Source of the DNA: Sipunculus nudus
Lineage: Eukaryota > Annelida > Sipuncula > Golfingiida > Sipunculidae
Direction of reading: 5' to 3'
Length of the DNA stretch: 64,000 nt
Assembly: GCA_026874595.1 (NCBI GenBank)
Contig: CM049314.1
Coordinates: forward strand, 74,540,300 to 74,604,299
The translations under genes and the position numbers were made by a program. Under the pieces are notes generated by a model. The model had not been told where the DNA came from and searched no databases. It saw only the letters and a list, made by a program, of their open reading frames with translations. Positions 35,305-46,497 of the stretch are shown piece by piece. The first letter of the stretch is position 1; the number at the start of each line of letters is the position of its first letter.

Positions 35305-35479
35305 AAAACAGCGCTGTGTATCTCCACACACCAGGCTGATCACGTGACCCACAACCAGGCGTGAAAGCTCAAGGCTCACATGACAACGAGAGTTCAATCA
35401 GTACGGATTAAACATAAAATGTAACAACAACACGAGTTACGCCCGTGCAACACAATAAAAAGAGCATCTGTAACATTAA

Positions 35480-36880
35480 AAAAAAAAGGAATTTGTATTT
35501 TACAATTTTCTATTTTCAAATGAGCATAACTTAATTTGATAAGTAAGTTGAAACAAGATAATCAGGTATACATTGCATGTGCAATGTGTAGTATGTGAAA
35601 CTTGTGGTATAAAATCATTTAATGATTATTGATACAATAGAGAGAAGAATACTTATGTTATATGAAAGGATAAATTTAAAAAACAAAGTAATATGTAAAT
35701 GTAATATTTATCAATGGTTAATTATAGAGCAATTAAATTATTTTTTTTTTGCGTATTTTTTTTCCAGTTTGAATGGTGGTTTTTGATTTGTGTTTCTCGA
35801 ACTTTTACAAATTTCCATCTTCATGTAGCAAAGGTGTCTCAAATCCGATATTTAGAGGGATTGTCTTACTGGCCCCATTGCAGGTATTCCATGAATTACT
35901 GATTGGACAATTGAACCAATCAAATGGCTAGCGTATGGTCCTTTTGCGCAGGATTCAAAGGAAACAATAAAAATATCAGTGGTCTTGAAATGTCAGAACG
36001 TCATCGGGATTCTGACCAATCATATAAAAGCATGTATATCAAGACTGTACACTTGCAGAAATTCCTAGATGGCCATTAACCAGGAAGATACACTATTTGA
36101 AGACCAATGTGCCTCGATAGGATGGGTGGTGGGGTAGACTATGTAGCGTGTTTCACAATGTTCATACAAAAGTCACGTTAAAATACAAAATATTACACTA
36201 TCCTAAACATCGGAAGGTAGTCTCGTAAAGACTACCTGAATTGCTACTTCATCTGTGTATGTACCACTGGTGATTACATCTGCTGTTAATGTGACCTGAC
36301 CGTTTATTTTAAGTGAATAACCCTTTTACCCTGACCTTTGTATAAGGTATTTTATCTTTAAGGTTGCACATGTGATGGAAAGTAAACAACAGTATTTCTA
36401 GTGTAAATTTCCTGGGTTGCGGAGGAGGTGGCCCCCTGGCCGCTGTTCCACACGTTCATTATTATAGGCCTATATATATCAAGTATCAATACTACTTCTA
36501 GGGTCAAAACTAAAAATAAAAATATATTTGCATTTGTATTCAGCTGATCCACCGGTGATTGCTTATAGTACTACCGATATTTGTGAAACAGTTTCAGTGA
36601 ACAATAATGATACCCATCTTAGTTGGTACAATAAACTGGAATTTAATATGAAACGTTAATGATTACTAAATAATCATTTATTCTAAAATAAAACTGTGCA
36701 AAGTGCAGACGCGAATCATTCATTTTAAATGCCACTGCACGAAGCGCAGAAAAAAATTATTTTGATATGATGAAGTCTTGAATTAAAGTATGATTTTGTT
36801 AACTTTGAGGATAATATAATTAAACAAACTTGTTTTTATGATTTATTCATATATTTCTCTTTTTATAAAAAAACAAGGCC
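35480..36880. other. no gene recognised
   Basis: AT-rich, probably unique sequence. Open frames of 60-64 codons show no domain. Confidence 0.4.
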
Positions 36881-36884
36881 TACA

Positions 36885-39800
36885 GGCCTAATGCGAACCT
36901 GTGCATTGGGAAATACACCAGGTATAATGCTTCAATGCTGGACCATTACTTCTCATATATATGAACAATGCAGGTACTAAACATTGTGAATAAAAAACAT
37001 TTACACAAACATCACTGCTGAAATTCTGGCATGGGTGCACACAACACAACTAAGGACCCATGGGTCTCAACGCTCAGCTGAATTAGTCTATCAGGATATT
37101 TTAAAAGAAATTTTTCAGAATGACAGTCCTGTGACCTTAACCAATGACCTTGTGACCAAAAAATCTTAGAAATTAATATCCTTGAACTTGCAGCATTAGG
37201 ATTATTGTAACAATCTTTAAAAAAGTGACCTTGACCTCTGACTAGATATCCTCAAATTCTACAGGTTTTCTCACTTTAGGCAAGTAAGCCATGTGTGAAT
37301 GTTGGAGAGTTCAGGATGAAAAGTTTGATTTACAGTGCATCCAAAATCTTTTTAAAGATGTGGCTCCTGTGACCTTCAACTTAGATCGCTGGACCCTGGT
37401 AATCAAAATGAATTTACTTATGCGGTTGGTCATTATTAAATCAAGTTTGAAGCCAGTTTATTTTTAGTAAATAAATAGAAAAATATTCATTAAAATAGAA
37501 AAAATACAGATGGCGCCACCACGTTTCAGGAACTGACAAAACTAGTCATGGTCAATAATCAAGGCAAGATTCATGACAAACCATGCATTAATTATCAAGA
37601 TATTGGAGGTTTTGTATAGAATTTCTTACTATTCTGGGGGGTACTTTCAAGCCCCATAACTCAAAGGATATAGGTCGCAGTGACCTAATTTCAGGTTTCC
37701 AAGGAGATTTTTTTTATTGACCTCTCTGGATTATCACTTAGAAGTTTCTAGGACCAGCTATTACGATTTGTGCCCTGCTAACGGCCGGCCGGATATCCGA
37801 ATGGACGACGGACAAAGCGCCATTCCTACACCTCAGTTGACTTACAGTCAGCTGAGCTAAAAATGATTGTAGCTGGCACCACCAGTCTTGTATACAATGA
37901 AGCTATCAGAGATATATACATATGCCCAAGTTCAGACTGATATATCAAACCCCTCCTGAGAAATAAGCAGGGACACACACTGTGCAAAAATTATTGTAAG
38001 TGGCACCACCAGTCTTGTATACGACAAAGCTATTCGATAGGTATAAATATGCGCAATTTCAGGATGATATATCAAATTCCTCTATAGAAATAAGCAGGCA
38101 CAAAAGTCACACACTGTGCAAAAGTCACTGTAGGTGGTGACACCTGTCTTGTGAACGAGAAACCCATTAAAGACGCATAGACAGGTCAAAATATCAGGCC
38201 AATACATCAAACTTACCTTAAGTCTGATGCATAGGGCTGACCACGCTTAGGTGAGAAAGGCAGTTGCCTCGAGTGAAGTGTGACAAATTTGCTTGCTCAG
38301 GCTACTGCACTGAGTGAACTCATGACCTGCACCTGGCTAGACTGGGTGAACTTTTGACCTGTACCTGGCTGCACTGAGTGAACTCTTGACCTGTTGCCTA
38401 ATCTGATACAGTTTGCAGTCTGCCAAAGCTATAAACCTTTGGCTCCACATGCAGCCCTGAGAGGCATGACACCCATGAGGTACTCACATGGTGCCCATGA
38501 GGTGTTCACATGTCACCCATGAAGGGAACACATGCCTTGTGCTTGGCTGCACTGACTGAACTCTTGACCTATATCTGGCTGCACTGAATGAACTCTTGAT
38601 CTATTGCCAAATCTGAAACAGTTGGCAGTTTCTTTACCTATTTAAATATACGGACACAATCTTAGCCTGTTGGCAAATCTGTTTACACATACTGAAAGAC
38701 TTTGGCTAAAATGCATTTTTCTAGCTGACATATTCATAAACTTTTTATCAAAATATCTAGAATAATTAAAAGTGCAGTTTTTTCATAAATAAGCTGAATC
38801 CCACAACATTTGATATATGACAGATTATTGCATAAAATCTGGGGATGGTAGTTCCTGCTATTCTAAGAAATAATGGGTTAATGTACAGATGACCAATGAC
38901 CCCTATACAAAAAAGGTCAATGCAGGTGACCACCAATACCTGAATTTCTTATATGGCTCATGTGACCAACACTGGCAGAAAATTTGGTGATGATAGCTCC
39001 GGCTGTTTCTGAGATTGTCATTTTAGTATGCTTTTTCGGACAGATGACTAGGTTCAACTTCCTGTAATTCGGCAAAAATTCACTGAACTTGAACCATCTG
39101 AACAAACTTGAGAGAGATGATATAAAAGATTATTTCTGTTAAATATTGAACAAATTGGCTTGACCGTTCGGAGGAGATTTTTTACGGTTTTTTAGCTTTT
39201 TCTCTATAAAATCTGAGAAAATGCAGATTTTTTTCAGATGTCTATTTTTTTTGCATTAAATATCATGATGCTAGCTCCAGTCAATCCAATAGTATGAGTT
39301 AACGTATACCTGTGATTGTAAACATTGCCTGGCATGAGGAATATCTAAAATCATAAATCTTCATTTTATAAAAGTTTTTAAAAAACATTCTTGTCAATAT
39401 TAACCAAAGATAACCTGAAATCTAAATGTCTGGAGGCATGATGTAACGGATGCTGATAAATGGTTCCAGGCTAGTTGTATCTGCTTCACACAGCTAACAT
39501 ATATGGTAAAATGACTCAATTCAATCTTTATTATTCAGCCAAAATTCATTCTTTGGAACCATAAAAGACAATTAATTATTATAAGAATTATTAAGGGGAT
39601 TATTCTTGTAAAATATTAAACAAATTGGCCTCAGTGGCGTCAGTCAAAAATTTTTTTGCAGGTTTATAATTCATATGGGAAAATAAAGCAAAATGGCTAA
39701 GTTAAGCTTCCCATAACTCAGCCAAAAATCCATCCCATTTGAACTTGATTTATCAACATCTAAGGATAATTAATGTGTGAGATTTAAGAATTTGGCCCAG

Positions 39801-40531
39801 TGGTTTTTTAGAAGAAGATCTTTGTAGGCGCTGAGCTTAAATGGGCTGTTATGGCATATGACTAAATTCAGCTTCCCATAACTCAGCCAAAAGTCACTGA
39901 ACTGAGACCATTTTAACAACCTTTAGAAAGCACTACCCTAGGATCATTTCTGTGCTATATTAAACAATTTGGCCATATGGTTTCAGAGAAGAAGTTTTTT
40001 GTAGCTGTCAGTATGATATGGGCACTGATGACCCCCGTACAAGAAAAGGCTGATATAGGTGGCGCCACCAATACCTCAATTTCAGATATGACTCCTGGAC
40101 CAACATTTGCATAAAATTTGGTGATGATAGCTCCAGCCGTTTCTCAGATTGTAATTCTAGTATGTTTTTTTTTGACAGATGAGTAAGTTCAACTATCTGT
40201 AACTCTGCCAAAAATCACCGAACTTAAACCATTCATACAAACTTGAGAGCGATTGTTCCAGGGATCATTTCTGTAAAATATTGGACAATCTGGCTGAACA
40301 GTTTCGGAGAAGAAGATTTTTAAAGCTTTCTTAGCTTTTTCCATATAAAATCTAAGAAAATGCAGTTAGCCAAAACATAAGCAAAATCCGATATAGATTT
40401 TTAGATGACTAATTTTTTGCATAAAATTTCGTGATGCTAACTCTTGCCGTTTTTAAGATAGTATAGGTTAACGTACAGACGCCGGACGCCGCAACACCAT
40501 CATATAAGCAGCTTCACAGGTTCGCTAAAAA
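36885..40531 (+). mobile_element. composite repeat element, copy 3 (3.6 kb)
   Basis: It starts GCCTACAGGCCTAATGCGAA and ends CACAGGTTCGCTAAAA, giving a clean inverted terminal word GCGAACCTGTG/CACAGGTTCGC (36,893-36,903 and 40,515-40,525). Inside lie an AGCTCAGCTGA-type repeat (37,055-37,862, ending AGTCAGCTGAGCTAAAAA), GTGGTGACACC/GGTGGCGCCACC modules, the GTGAACTCTTGACCTG repeats (38,300-38,600) and two GATAGCTCCAGCC units (38,990 and 40,130). No protein recognised; short open frames are not shared between copies. Confidence 0.6.
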
Positions 40532-40534
40532 GTA

Positions 40535-41190
40535 AATAAAAGGTTTTGCACATATGGCTCATAATATCACCTTCTGCTACACAACCATCAAAGAGCTATA
40601 TTTGGTGAATATACATCCGATAACAAAGACATGGAATTAGATATTTATGTTCAGTTTCTAAATTCAACAATTATTTTATCACCAAATAAGGTCTTACCAT
40701 GGTTAGTTTTAAGTTAATCACAGATCGTGTGTAGACAAAAAATGACTATACCAGATTAAATGGAAGACATGCAATATAAATTTATTTTTTCAAGTTATGG
40801 ATTCCATTTCTTTGGAATCGCGTAATACACATCCTTGTTTGAAGTAAGTCAGAGAGGTCTTTCTGATTTCATTAGCAAGGGTTTTTTTTTCCTTTAGTGT
40901 AGGGCAAAAGAGGTCCATCCAGTGAATAACACGATATAAATGTATTGTCTACAAAACATCAATAACCAACAAAATATACCATATTTTTTTTGCACATGTT
41001 TCAAGTTTTACAATGTTGTTAAGAGGGGCGGCTAATTCAATGACCGCCCGAGCCGGCACAAACGCCAGGTGCGCCACTGGGTACTGGGATGGCCCGATGT
41101 AAACAGTACTTGCACTATTTTTTTTTTTTTTTACAAAATTCTGTTCTAATATTTGGTATACAATTAATATATAATAAATATAGTTATATC
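40535..41190. other. no gene recognised
   Basis: AT-rich sequence with a T run near 41,120. A GC-richer patch, GACCGCCCGAGCCGGCAC, lies at about 41,041-41,058. Confidence 0.4.
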
Positions 41191-41779
41191 CTTGAACAAG
41201 GCCTACAGGTCTAATGTGAACCTGTGCAAAGATTGAGAGGATGAATGTTTATTTTTAAAATTTAATATTGATCCTCTCATGTCCTGCATATCTATCTTAG
41301 TCATAATGATTTCAGCCAAATGGACGTTTCAGACATGCACGTTTCAGACTCGGACATTTTAAAACTAGGATGTATCAGTCAGGATATTTCGGATATGTTC
41401 TTTTTGCCAGGGAGGGATATTGTGACAGATGAACGGACAATATGGCTGCATGGTTTTGGAGAAGAACATTTAAAAAATCTTTTTCCCTATAAAATCTAAG
41501 AACAAAATTATCTTTTAGCCTTGGTATTTAGTCACACCTATTCATGCATCCAGGTAATGGAGGCTCAGCTTTCCCCCATGTCAAGGGTACCTTATGTGCC
41601 TCATGTAACTGCATCACTGGCTCTTACAGACTGAAACTTGACCTGTCGGCATATCTGATATCTTTGGCAGTCTGCCGAAGTTATTTATGGATACAGAGCG
41701 TAACTTGACCTATTGTAAAATATGACACAGTTGGAAGGTTCTAGACGTCTAGACGATGAAGAATGGAATATGGCAAAGT

Positions 41780-43255
41780 GGGACCATGCTTCCAGTGTGC
41801 TTCAGAAGTACTTTGAATATGAATAACATACTTGAAAATAAACTCCAAAATTTGCTAAGTCCAAAACATACCTCAAACATGCTTCATTAGTACTTCCTAT
41901 GTGCTTCCAAAATTGTCCTTACGATATAAGCAAGTGAAATGGCTTGTACTGATGTGTATAATTTTAGGTTTTGTTGTGCTGAAATTGTGCTTTTTATAGT
42001 ATGGAATATCATAGTTTAGTTTGCACTCTGGTAGAGGGCAGCATATGAAAAGGTCAAGGCCACGCAGCAACATATGAATACTAAATAGGAGGGAAAAACT
42101 TTTCAACTGAAGTGAGTTAAACATTATTAAATGAAACACAGATCTTTTGTGTTTACCAATAGTTTTCAAACATGCCTTGAAACCTGAAGAATTAAGATAT
42201 ATGATTACTTATTTCATAAATGTGTAACCCTTTTAAAATATAAAAAGAATGAATACTCATAAATTCAAATATGGCTTCAGATGACATGGTTGTCACTGTT
42301 CAAAATATTGTCTTTTCTGTTATAAACAGTGCATAAAATGAGGGACAGCTTCAATATGTTAAAGACTTTGATATATTTAATAGTTAATGCATGCAGTTTT
42401 AAAAAAAAATATGATGTATAATGCAGCAAAATGCTTGCCAAAAATGAAGATGCCGGGTATTTTGCGAGGTGATAAGCTGTACTGAAAAGCCAGATAAGTT
42501 CAGCCTTCAAAAAACCAGAGTTCATCTTGAACAATGATAATTTGGAATAAACTTAATAATATCTTGCATTCAGTTTGTTGATTTCTTTAGATGAATGTGT
42601 TCGTATGCTAAATATCATGTTTTTCAGTGCTCATGGTATGTGGATTCTTGTTGTATCTTGTATGTCTTAAGATGCGATTTTTATATGGTGAAACTGTACT
42701 TCAGGAGTGTTCCAAAAGTGCTGATTCTGTGCTTCCATGGGTGCTTCAACTGTGCTTTTAACATGCTGAAACTGTACTCCAGAAGTGCTCCAAAAGTGCT
42801 TATTTTGTGCTTCATTGAGGGCTTTACATGTGCTTCTTATGTGCTGAAACTGTACTTCAGAAGTGCTTCAATGTGCTTTTTCTGTGCTTCCATGAATACT
42901 TTTCATGTGCTGAAACTGTGCTTCAAAAGTGCCCCGAGTATGCTTTTTCTGTGCTTTTATGAATAATTCTAATGTGGGGAATATGTGCTTCAAAAGTGCT
43001 CCAGGTGTGCTTCTTCTGTGCTTCAAAGAATACTTCTCATGTGCTTTAAAAGTGCTCTGTGTATGCTTTTTTTTAATACTTTTATAGTGCTCCTGCTCAA
43101 ATATTTTCTAAGTGCAATTTCAATTGCAGTAACATTTAAGCACACTCTAAATGTGCTTAAAAGGTGCTTTTTATATGCCACAGCTGTGCTAAAAGCATGC
43201 TCCATTTATACTTCTATTATGCTTTTTCTGTGCTTCTTGGCTGTTCTTTAACTAT
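41780..43255 (+). repeat. degenerate TGTGCTT/AAGTGCT satellite
   Basis: From 42,640 a unit of about 70-75 bp recurs with GTGCTGAAACTGTACTTCAG, AAGTGCTCCAAAAGTGCTTA and CTGTGCTTCCATGA words. Looser copies occur from 41,780. The Cys/Phe/Leu-rich open frames at 42,595-43,251 arise from the repeat and are not considered a gene. Confidence 0.75.
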
Positions 43256-43654
43256 GTTTTTTTTCTGTTAGGGGAGCTATGTGAGATCTATACACAAGCA
43301 AAATTTTGGCCCAATCAGTCAAACGGTTCCTGAGAGGCGTGGATTTCTGCAGAGTAAACCTGAATGTAGGTGGTGCCACCTTTCATAAAATCGAGAAAGC
43401 TGTCCTGGATGTATAAACCTGCAAAATTTCAGATGAATAAGTCAAACTACTGCTGGGATATGACTGATTTTATCCCAAGGCAGATGAACAGATGGACGCT
43501 GTGCATTAATGGTTGAAGGTGGCGCCACCAGTTTAGCCTATGATGAAGAGCTATGTGAGATCCATACACATGCAAAATTTCGGCTTAAAATGCAAATCCA
43601 AGTTTTATCTGAAAGATATATTTTAAAAAATCTGGGAATTCTGCATCTATACAT

Positions 43655-43705
43655 TGTGTCTAGACATCTAGACGATTTGTCTAGACGTCTAGACACATTG
43701 TCTAG
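43655..43705. repeat. cluster of TCTAGA half-palindromes
   Basis: The sequence repeats GTCTAGAC and CATCTAGAC words so that TCTAGACGTCTAGA forms a perfect palindrome. A single related copy, TCTAGACGTCTAGACGATGA, occurs at about 41,742. Confidence 0.7.
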
Positions 43706-44331
43706 ACACCCACCAGAGCCAAACAGTTGCCATGGTGATGTCTGGACCCCACCTGTTTGTACTGAGTGACCCCTTGACTTGGCTGCTGAAACTCAGCATG
43801 GGGTCAAATCTGTTTTTAAACACAGAAAGCCTTTTTCAATTGGCTACAATGCTTTTTTAAAGCTGTATTTACCCAATCTATTCTTATAGAACTGGCAGAA
43901 CCCTACCATAGAATAATTCTTGTAAAGTTTAAACCAGTCAGCTTAACAGTTTCATCATAAATCAGCGTATAAGCTGGAAGAGTTTAAAATTACATTTTTG
44001 CTAGTAAAAAACACATCAGTGTAGGTGACACCACCAATACCTCAATTTCAGATATGACATATGTGACCAACATTGGTATAAAATTTGGTGATGATAGCTC
44101 TAGCCGTTTCTGAGATTTTAATTTTAGTCTGCTTTTTTTGGACAGATGACTAAGTTCAACCTCCTGTAACTCCCCAAAAATCTCCAAACTGGAACCATTC
44201 GAACAAACTTTGGAGAGATTGCTTCAGGGATAATTTCTGTTAAATATTGGACAATTTGGCTGGACAGTTTCGGAGAAGAAGATTTATAAAGCTTTTTTAG
44301 CTTTTTCCCTATAAAATCTAAGAAAATGCAG

Positions 44332-44660
44332 TTAGAAAAGAAATAAACAAAATCTGATAGAGTTTTTCAGATGACTGATTATTTGCAAAAATATTTGTGC
44401 AATGTTTCCATTAGACTGATGATGGACTTCAGTGAATGGGTAGAGGTCTTTGTGGATATAGAATGCTAATCCATAGTGTGGTCTTTTTGATGGACATGTT
44501 GAAACTGTTGTTTGATGATCATTTTGTATCAGTTGGAAATTTGGTATACAATATGAATCATCAGTATCAACAGAACACAAAAGAGTTTCAGCCAAAGCAA
44601 TGATATGGGTATTAAGGATATGAAAATCAAATATCACATCTTTGAAATGCAAATGAAGAG
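44332..44660 (-). pseudogene. Helentron endonuclease domain (N-terminal part)
   Basis: After a frameshift from the helicase piece the text reads NTRSLHLHFKDVIFDFHILN then THIIALAETLL and later FQLIQNDHQTTVSTCPSKRP then HYGLAFYIHKDLYPF. The N..S start, 'I..L.ET.L' (the catalytic Glu) and 'G.A.Y...' are the first blocks of APE-like EEP nucleases, which occur downstream of the helicase in Helentrons. The second half (GDFN, SDH) is missing, cut at the boundary with the composite repeat near 44,332-44,393. Confidence 0.7.
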
Positions 44661-44668
44661 ATCTTGTG

Positions 44669-45490
44669 TTATGGTATTTTCAGTGTATTGGTTGGTACAG
44701 ATGTTGGTGGTAAGAAATTAAGAGCAAGTTTAGCATCATCACGTAGCCTGGCCATTTCATTTGTTACTTGTGGATCAGTTGATAATTTTTTTTCATCTAA
44801 ATTCAATACATGCAAGCCATCCATATTTCTTGCCCTGCTCAATGCAACATAATGTGCATGCCTCAGTTTTCTGGTACTTGTCATATCTACAACCACCTGA
44901 TCAAGTGAACTGCCTTGAGCTTTCCATATTGTTTTTGCTGCACCGATTTTTGGATACTGAGAACGAGTTACCAGTATATGTCTCCTGCCTGTATGGAATG
45001 TGCTCTTGGTGAAGAATTGTGGTGTCCATTCTTTGGATATAGATGGAGTGTAAAAGGCAGCATAATTTCTCCTGGTGTCTGAGCCGATGTTTGAATCCTC
45101 AAACTGAACCCAAAGAATGCTTGGCACAGTTTTGCTATGCAGGTAGTGTATGTGCTTCAATATATAAGAACAACCATTGGTGATTCCATCTTGTACTGCA
45201 ACATTACAGGTGATATCATATGGTAACCAACAGCAATTTGAAGCGTTTTCAGCAGTCCTGCAGTTTTTGATGGATTATCTGGTATCCTTGAAAGTACATC
45301 TCTCTTCACATCATCTGTCACATCTGTTATTACTGTGTCAGTTGCAGTAATTATTACTTTAGTTGTGTTTGTACACTCGAAAATTTGCATATTATGATTG
45401 TCGACACATGTATTGTTTGTAAACAAATGAGAAGTTCCTGATGGATATGAAGTGTTATCACAAACAATTGTTGGTACAAATATTACATCC
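44669..45490 (-). pseudogene. Helentron PIF1-like helicase, C-terminal remnant
   Basis: The first frame reads SHLFTNNTCVDNHNMQIFEC then 'PDNPSKTAGLLKTLQIAVG'. A frameshift near 45,212 gives VAVQDGITNGCSYILKHIHYL in the next frame. Then come 'AAKTIWKAQGSSLDQVVVDM' (motif V region, usual 'T.HK.QG'; Trp replaces His) and HAHYVALSRARNMDGLHVLN (motif VI). Walker A, Walker B and motifs III-IV are absent: Rep text runs directly into this part near 45,480. The helicase cannot work. This is an internal deletion, not just point decay. Confidence 0.8.
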
Positions 45491-46497
45491 CTGGTGGTTC
45501 TTGTCATTGGAAGTTGTAATACCAGATATGCTGCTTCCTGATCACTTATTTCCACAGCATTCAAAAACTTGTTTCAAATATCTCTTACCTCCTGTCTTAG
45601 AGTTTTATCCCCTTTTCTAGCTTCTTTGCAAGCAGCATCTAACAAAGCACTCATTCCCCTTTGACATTTGCTGACATAGGAAACTATGTATGTTGCACAT
45701 GCATAAGGATCAAGAATAAACTGAAGGTCATGGTTAGCTTTCCATGCAGTAAACAGAAGTCTCATGTATCCATTGGTTTTTATTTCAGATGGTGACCTTC
45801 TAAGGAATACTTTTGGACCTTTAATGGATGTACGCAGGGCCATGTAGTAGTCATCTAGAGAGAGTTCAAGAGAGTTTAAGAAATCATGAAAGGACAGGTC
45901 ATTGTCAACATTTAAGCTTGCAAGTGCCTGAGAGATCCTGTGGTAGTTCTGTTTGTGTTTTTCATCAACTTCTGTGTCATGAGGTGCAAGGATTTTAGTT
46001 TGTGGCATGGATGGCGATGGAAAGTTAAAACGACAAATTGGCCTTCCATTCTTTCTACAAGACCTGGAGTGTCTGTGTATTTGTAGATCTATCAGATCTT
46101 GATGGTCTGCATCATTTTTCCAGCAGGTCACATGCTCATCAATGTATTTGGTGACAGAATCTTCTTCATGTTGACCATATATGTGTGCATCATCAATCCA
46201 CATAAGCATGTAAATATGTGGAGAGCCACGTTGCTGAAATTCAACTCTGTAAAAGAAATCTTTCAGCTTTCCAAGAGGTGAATGTGCACTTTTTAAGATG
46301 GTGTGAATGAAGGAATGAACTCTGTGATTAAAATACCGCACACAGGTTACAGGATCTGCTTTAACCAAGCGTGTTTTATTTACCCAATTCATTTGTCTAA
46401 TATCATCACTTGAATATGTTCTGCCATCAATCGGTTTTCCAAGCATGACCAGCAGGTCTTCCCAATGTGTGTCTGCAGCAGATAGAGATATAACCAT
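45490..46497 (-). pseudogene. Helentron Rep (HUH-type) nuclease
   Basis: The frame holds a Helitron-like N domain: MNWVNKTRLVKADPVTCVRY, 'FFYRVEFQQRGSPHIYMLMW' and DPYACATYIVSYVSKCQRGM. The two-histidine HUH motif is expected in 'PH.H'. Here the second His position is Tyr (codon TAC, 46,210-46,212), one C-to-T step from His. The catalytic Tyr region 'YIVSYVSK' is kept. Rep cuts and joins single strands at the transposon ends. The frame ends at 45,574, then resumes as FLNAVEISDQEAAYLVLQLP up to about 45,485, where the deletion joins the helicase tail. Confidence 0.8.

Larger units (their letters stand above)
34800..35466 (-). mobile_element. possible insertion with its own promoter
   Basis: The segment is bracketed by direct copies of TCTGTAACA (34,791-34,799 and 35,467-35,475), which could be a 9-bp target duplication. 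On the minus strand it carries a TATA box and an upstream heat-shock element. Its minus end starts TGCTC. The internal open frame of 121 codons has no recognised domain. It may be an LTR-like or solo element next to the Penelope relic, or a real promoter of a host gene reading towards the discoidin exons. Confidence 0.3.
41195..44393 (+). mobile_element. composite repeat element, copy 4, right end lost
   Basis: It starts AACAAGGCCTACAGGTCTAA and carries the same next 100 bp as copy 1 (TTTTAAAATTTAATATTGAT, ATGTCCTGCATATCTA). The AGCTATGTGAGAT unit (43,275-43,570, GGTGGCGCCACC at about 43,518) and the GATAGCTCTAGCC unit (44,090-44,340) follow. Near 44,393 the text stops where the Helentron endonuclease relic begins, before the expected CACAGGTTCGC end. 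The degenerate satellite at 41,780-43,255 lies inside. Confidence 0.5.

Noticed and set aside
42640-43250. AAGTGCTT words as microRNA-seed-like or NKX-like sites
   Set aside because: They are simply the satellite unit. No hairpin precursor or independent conservation is visible.
42595-43251. Cys/Phe-rich protein frames
   Set aside because: They follow the degenerate TGTGCTT satellite and change frame between units. No signal of selection on protein.
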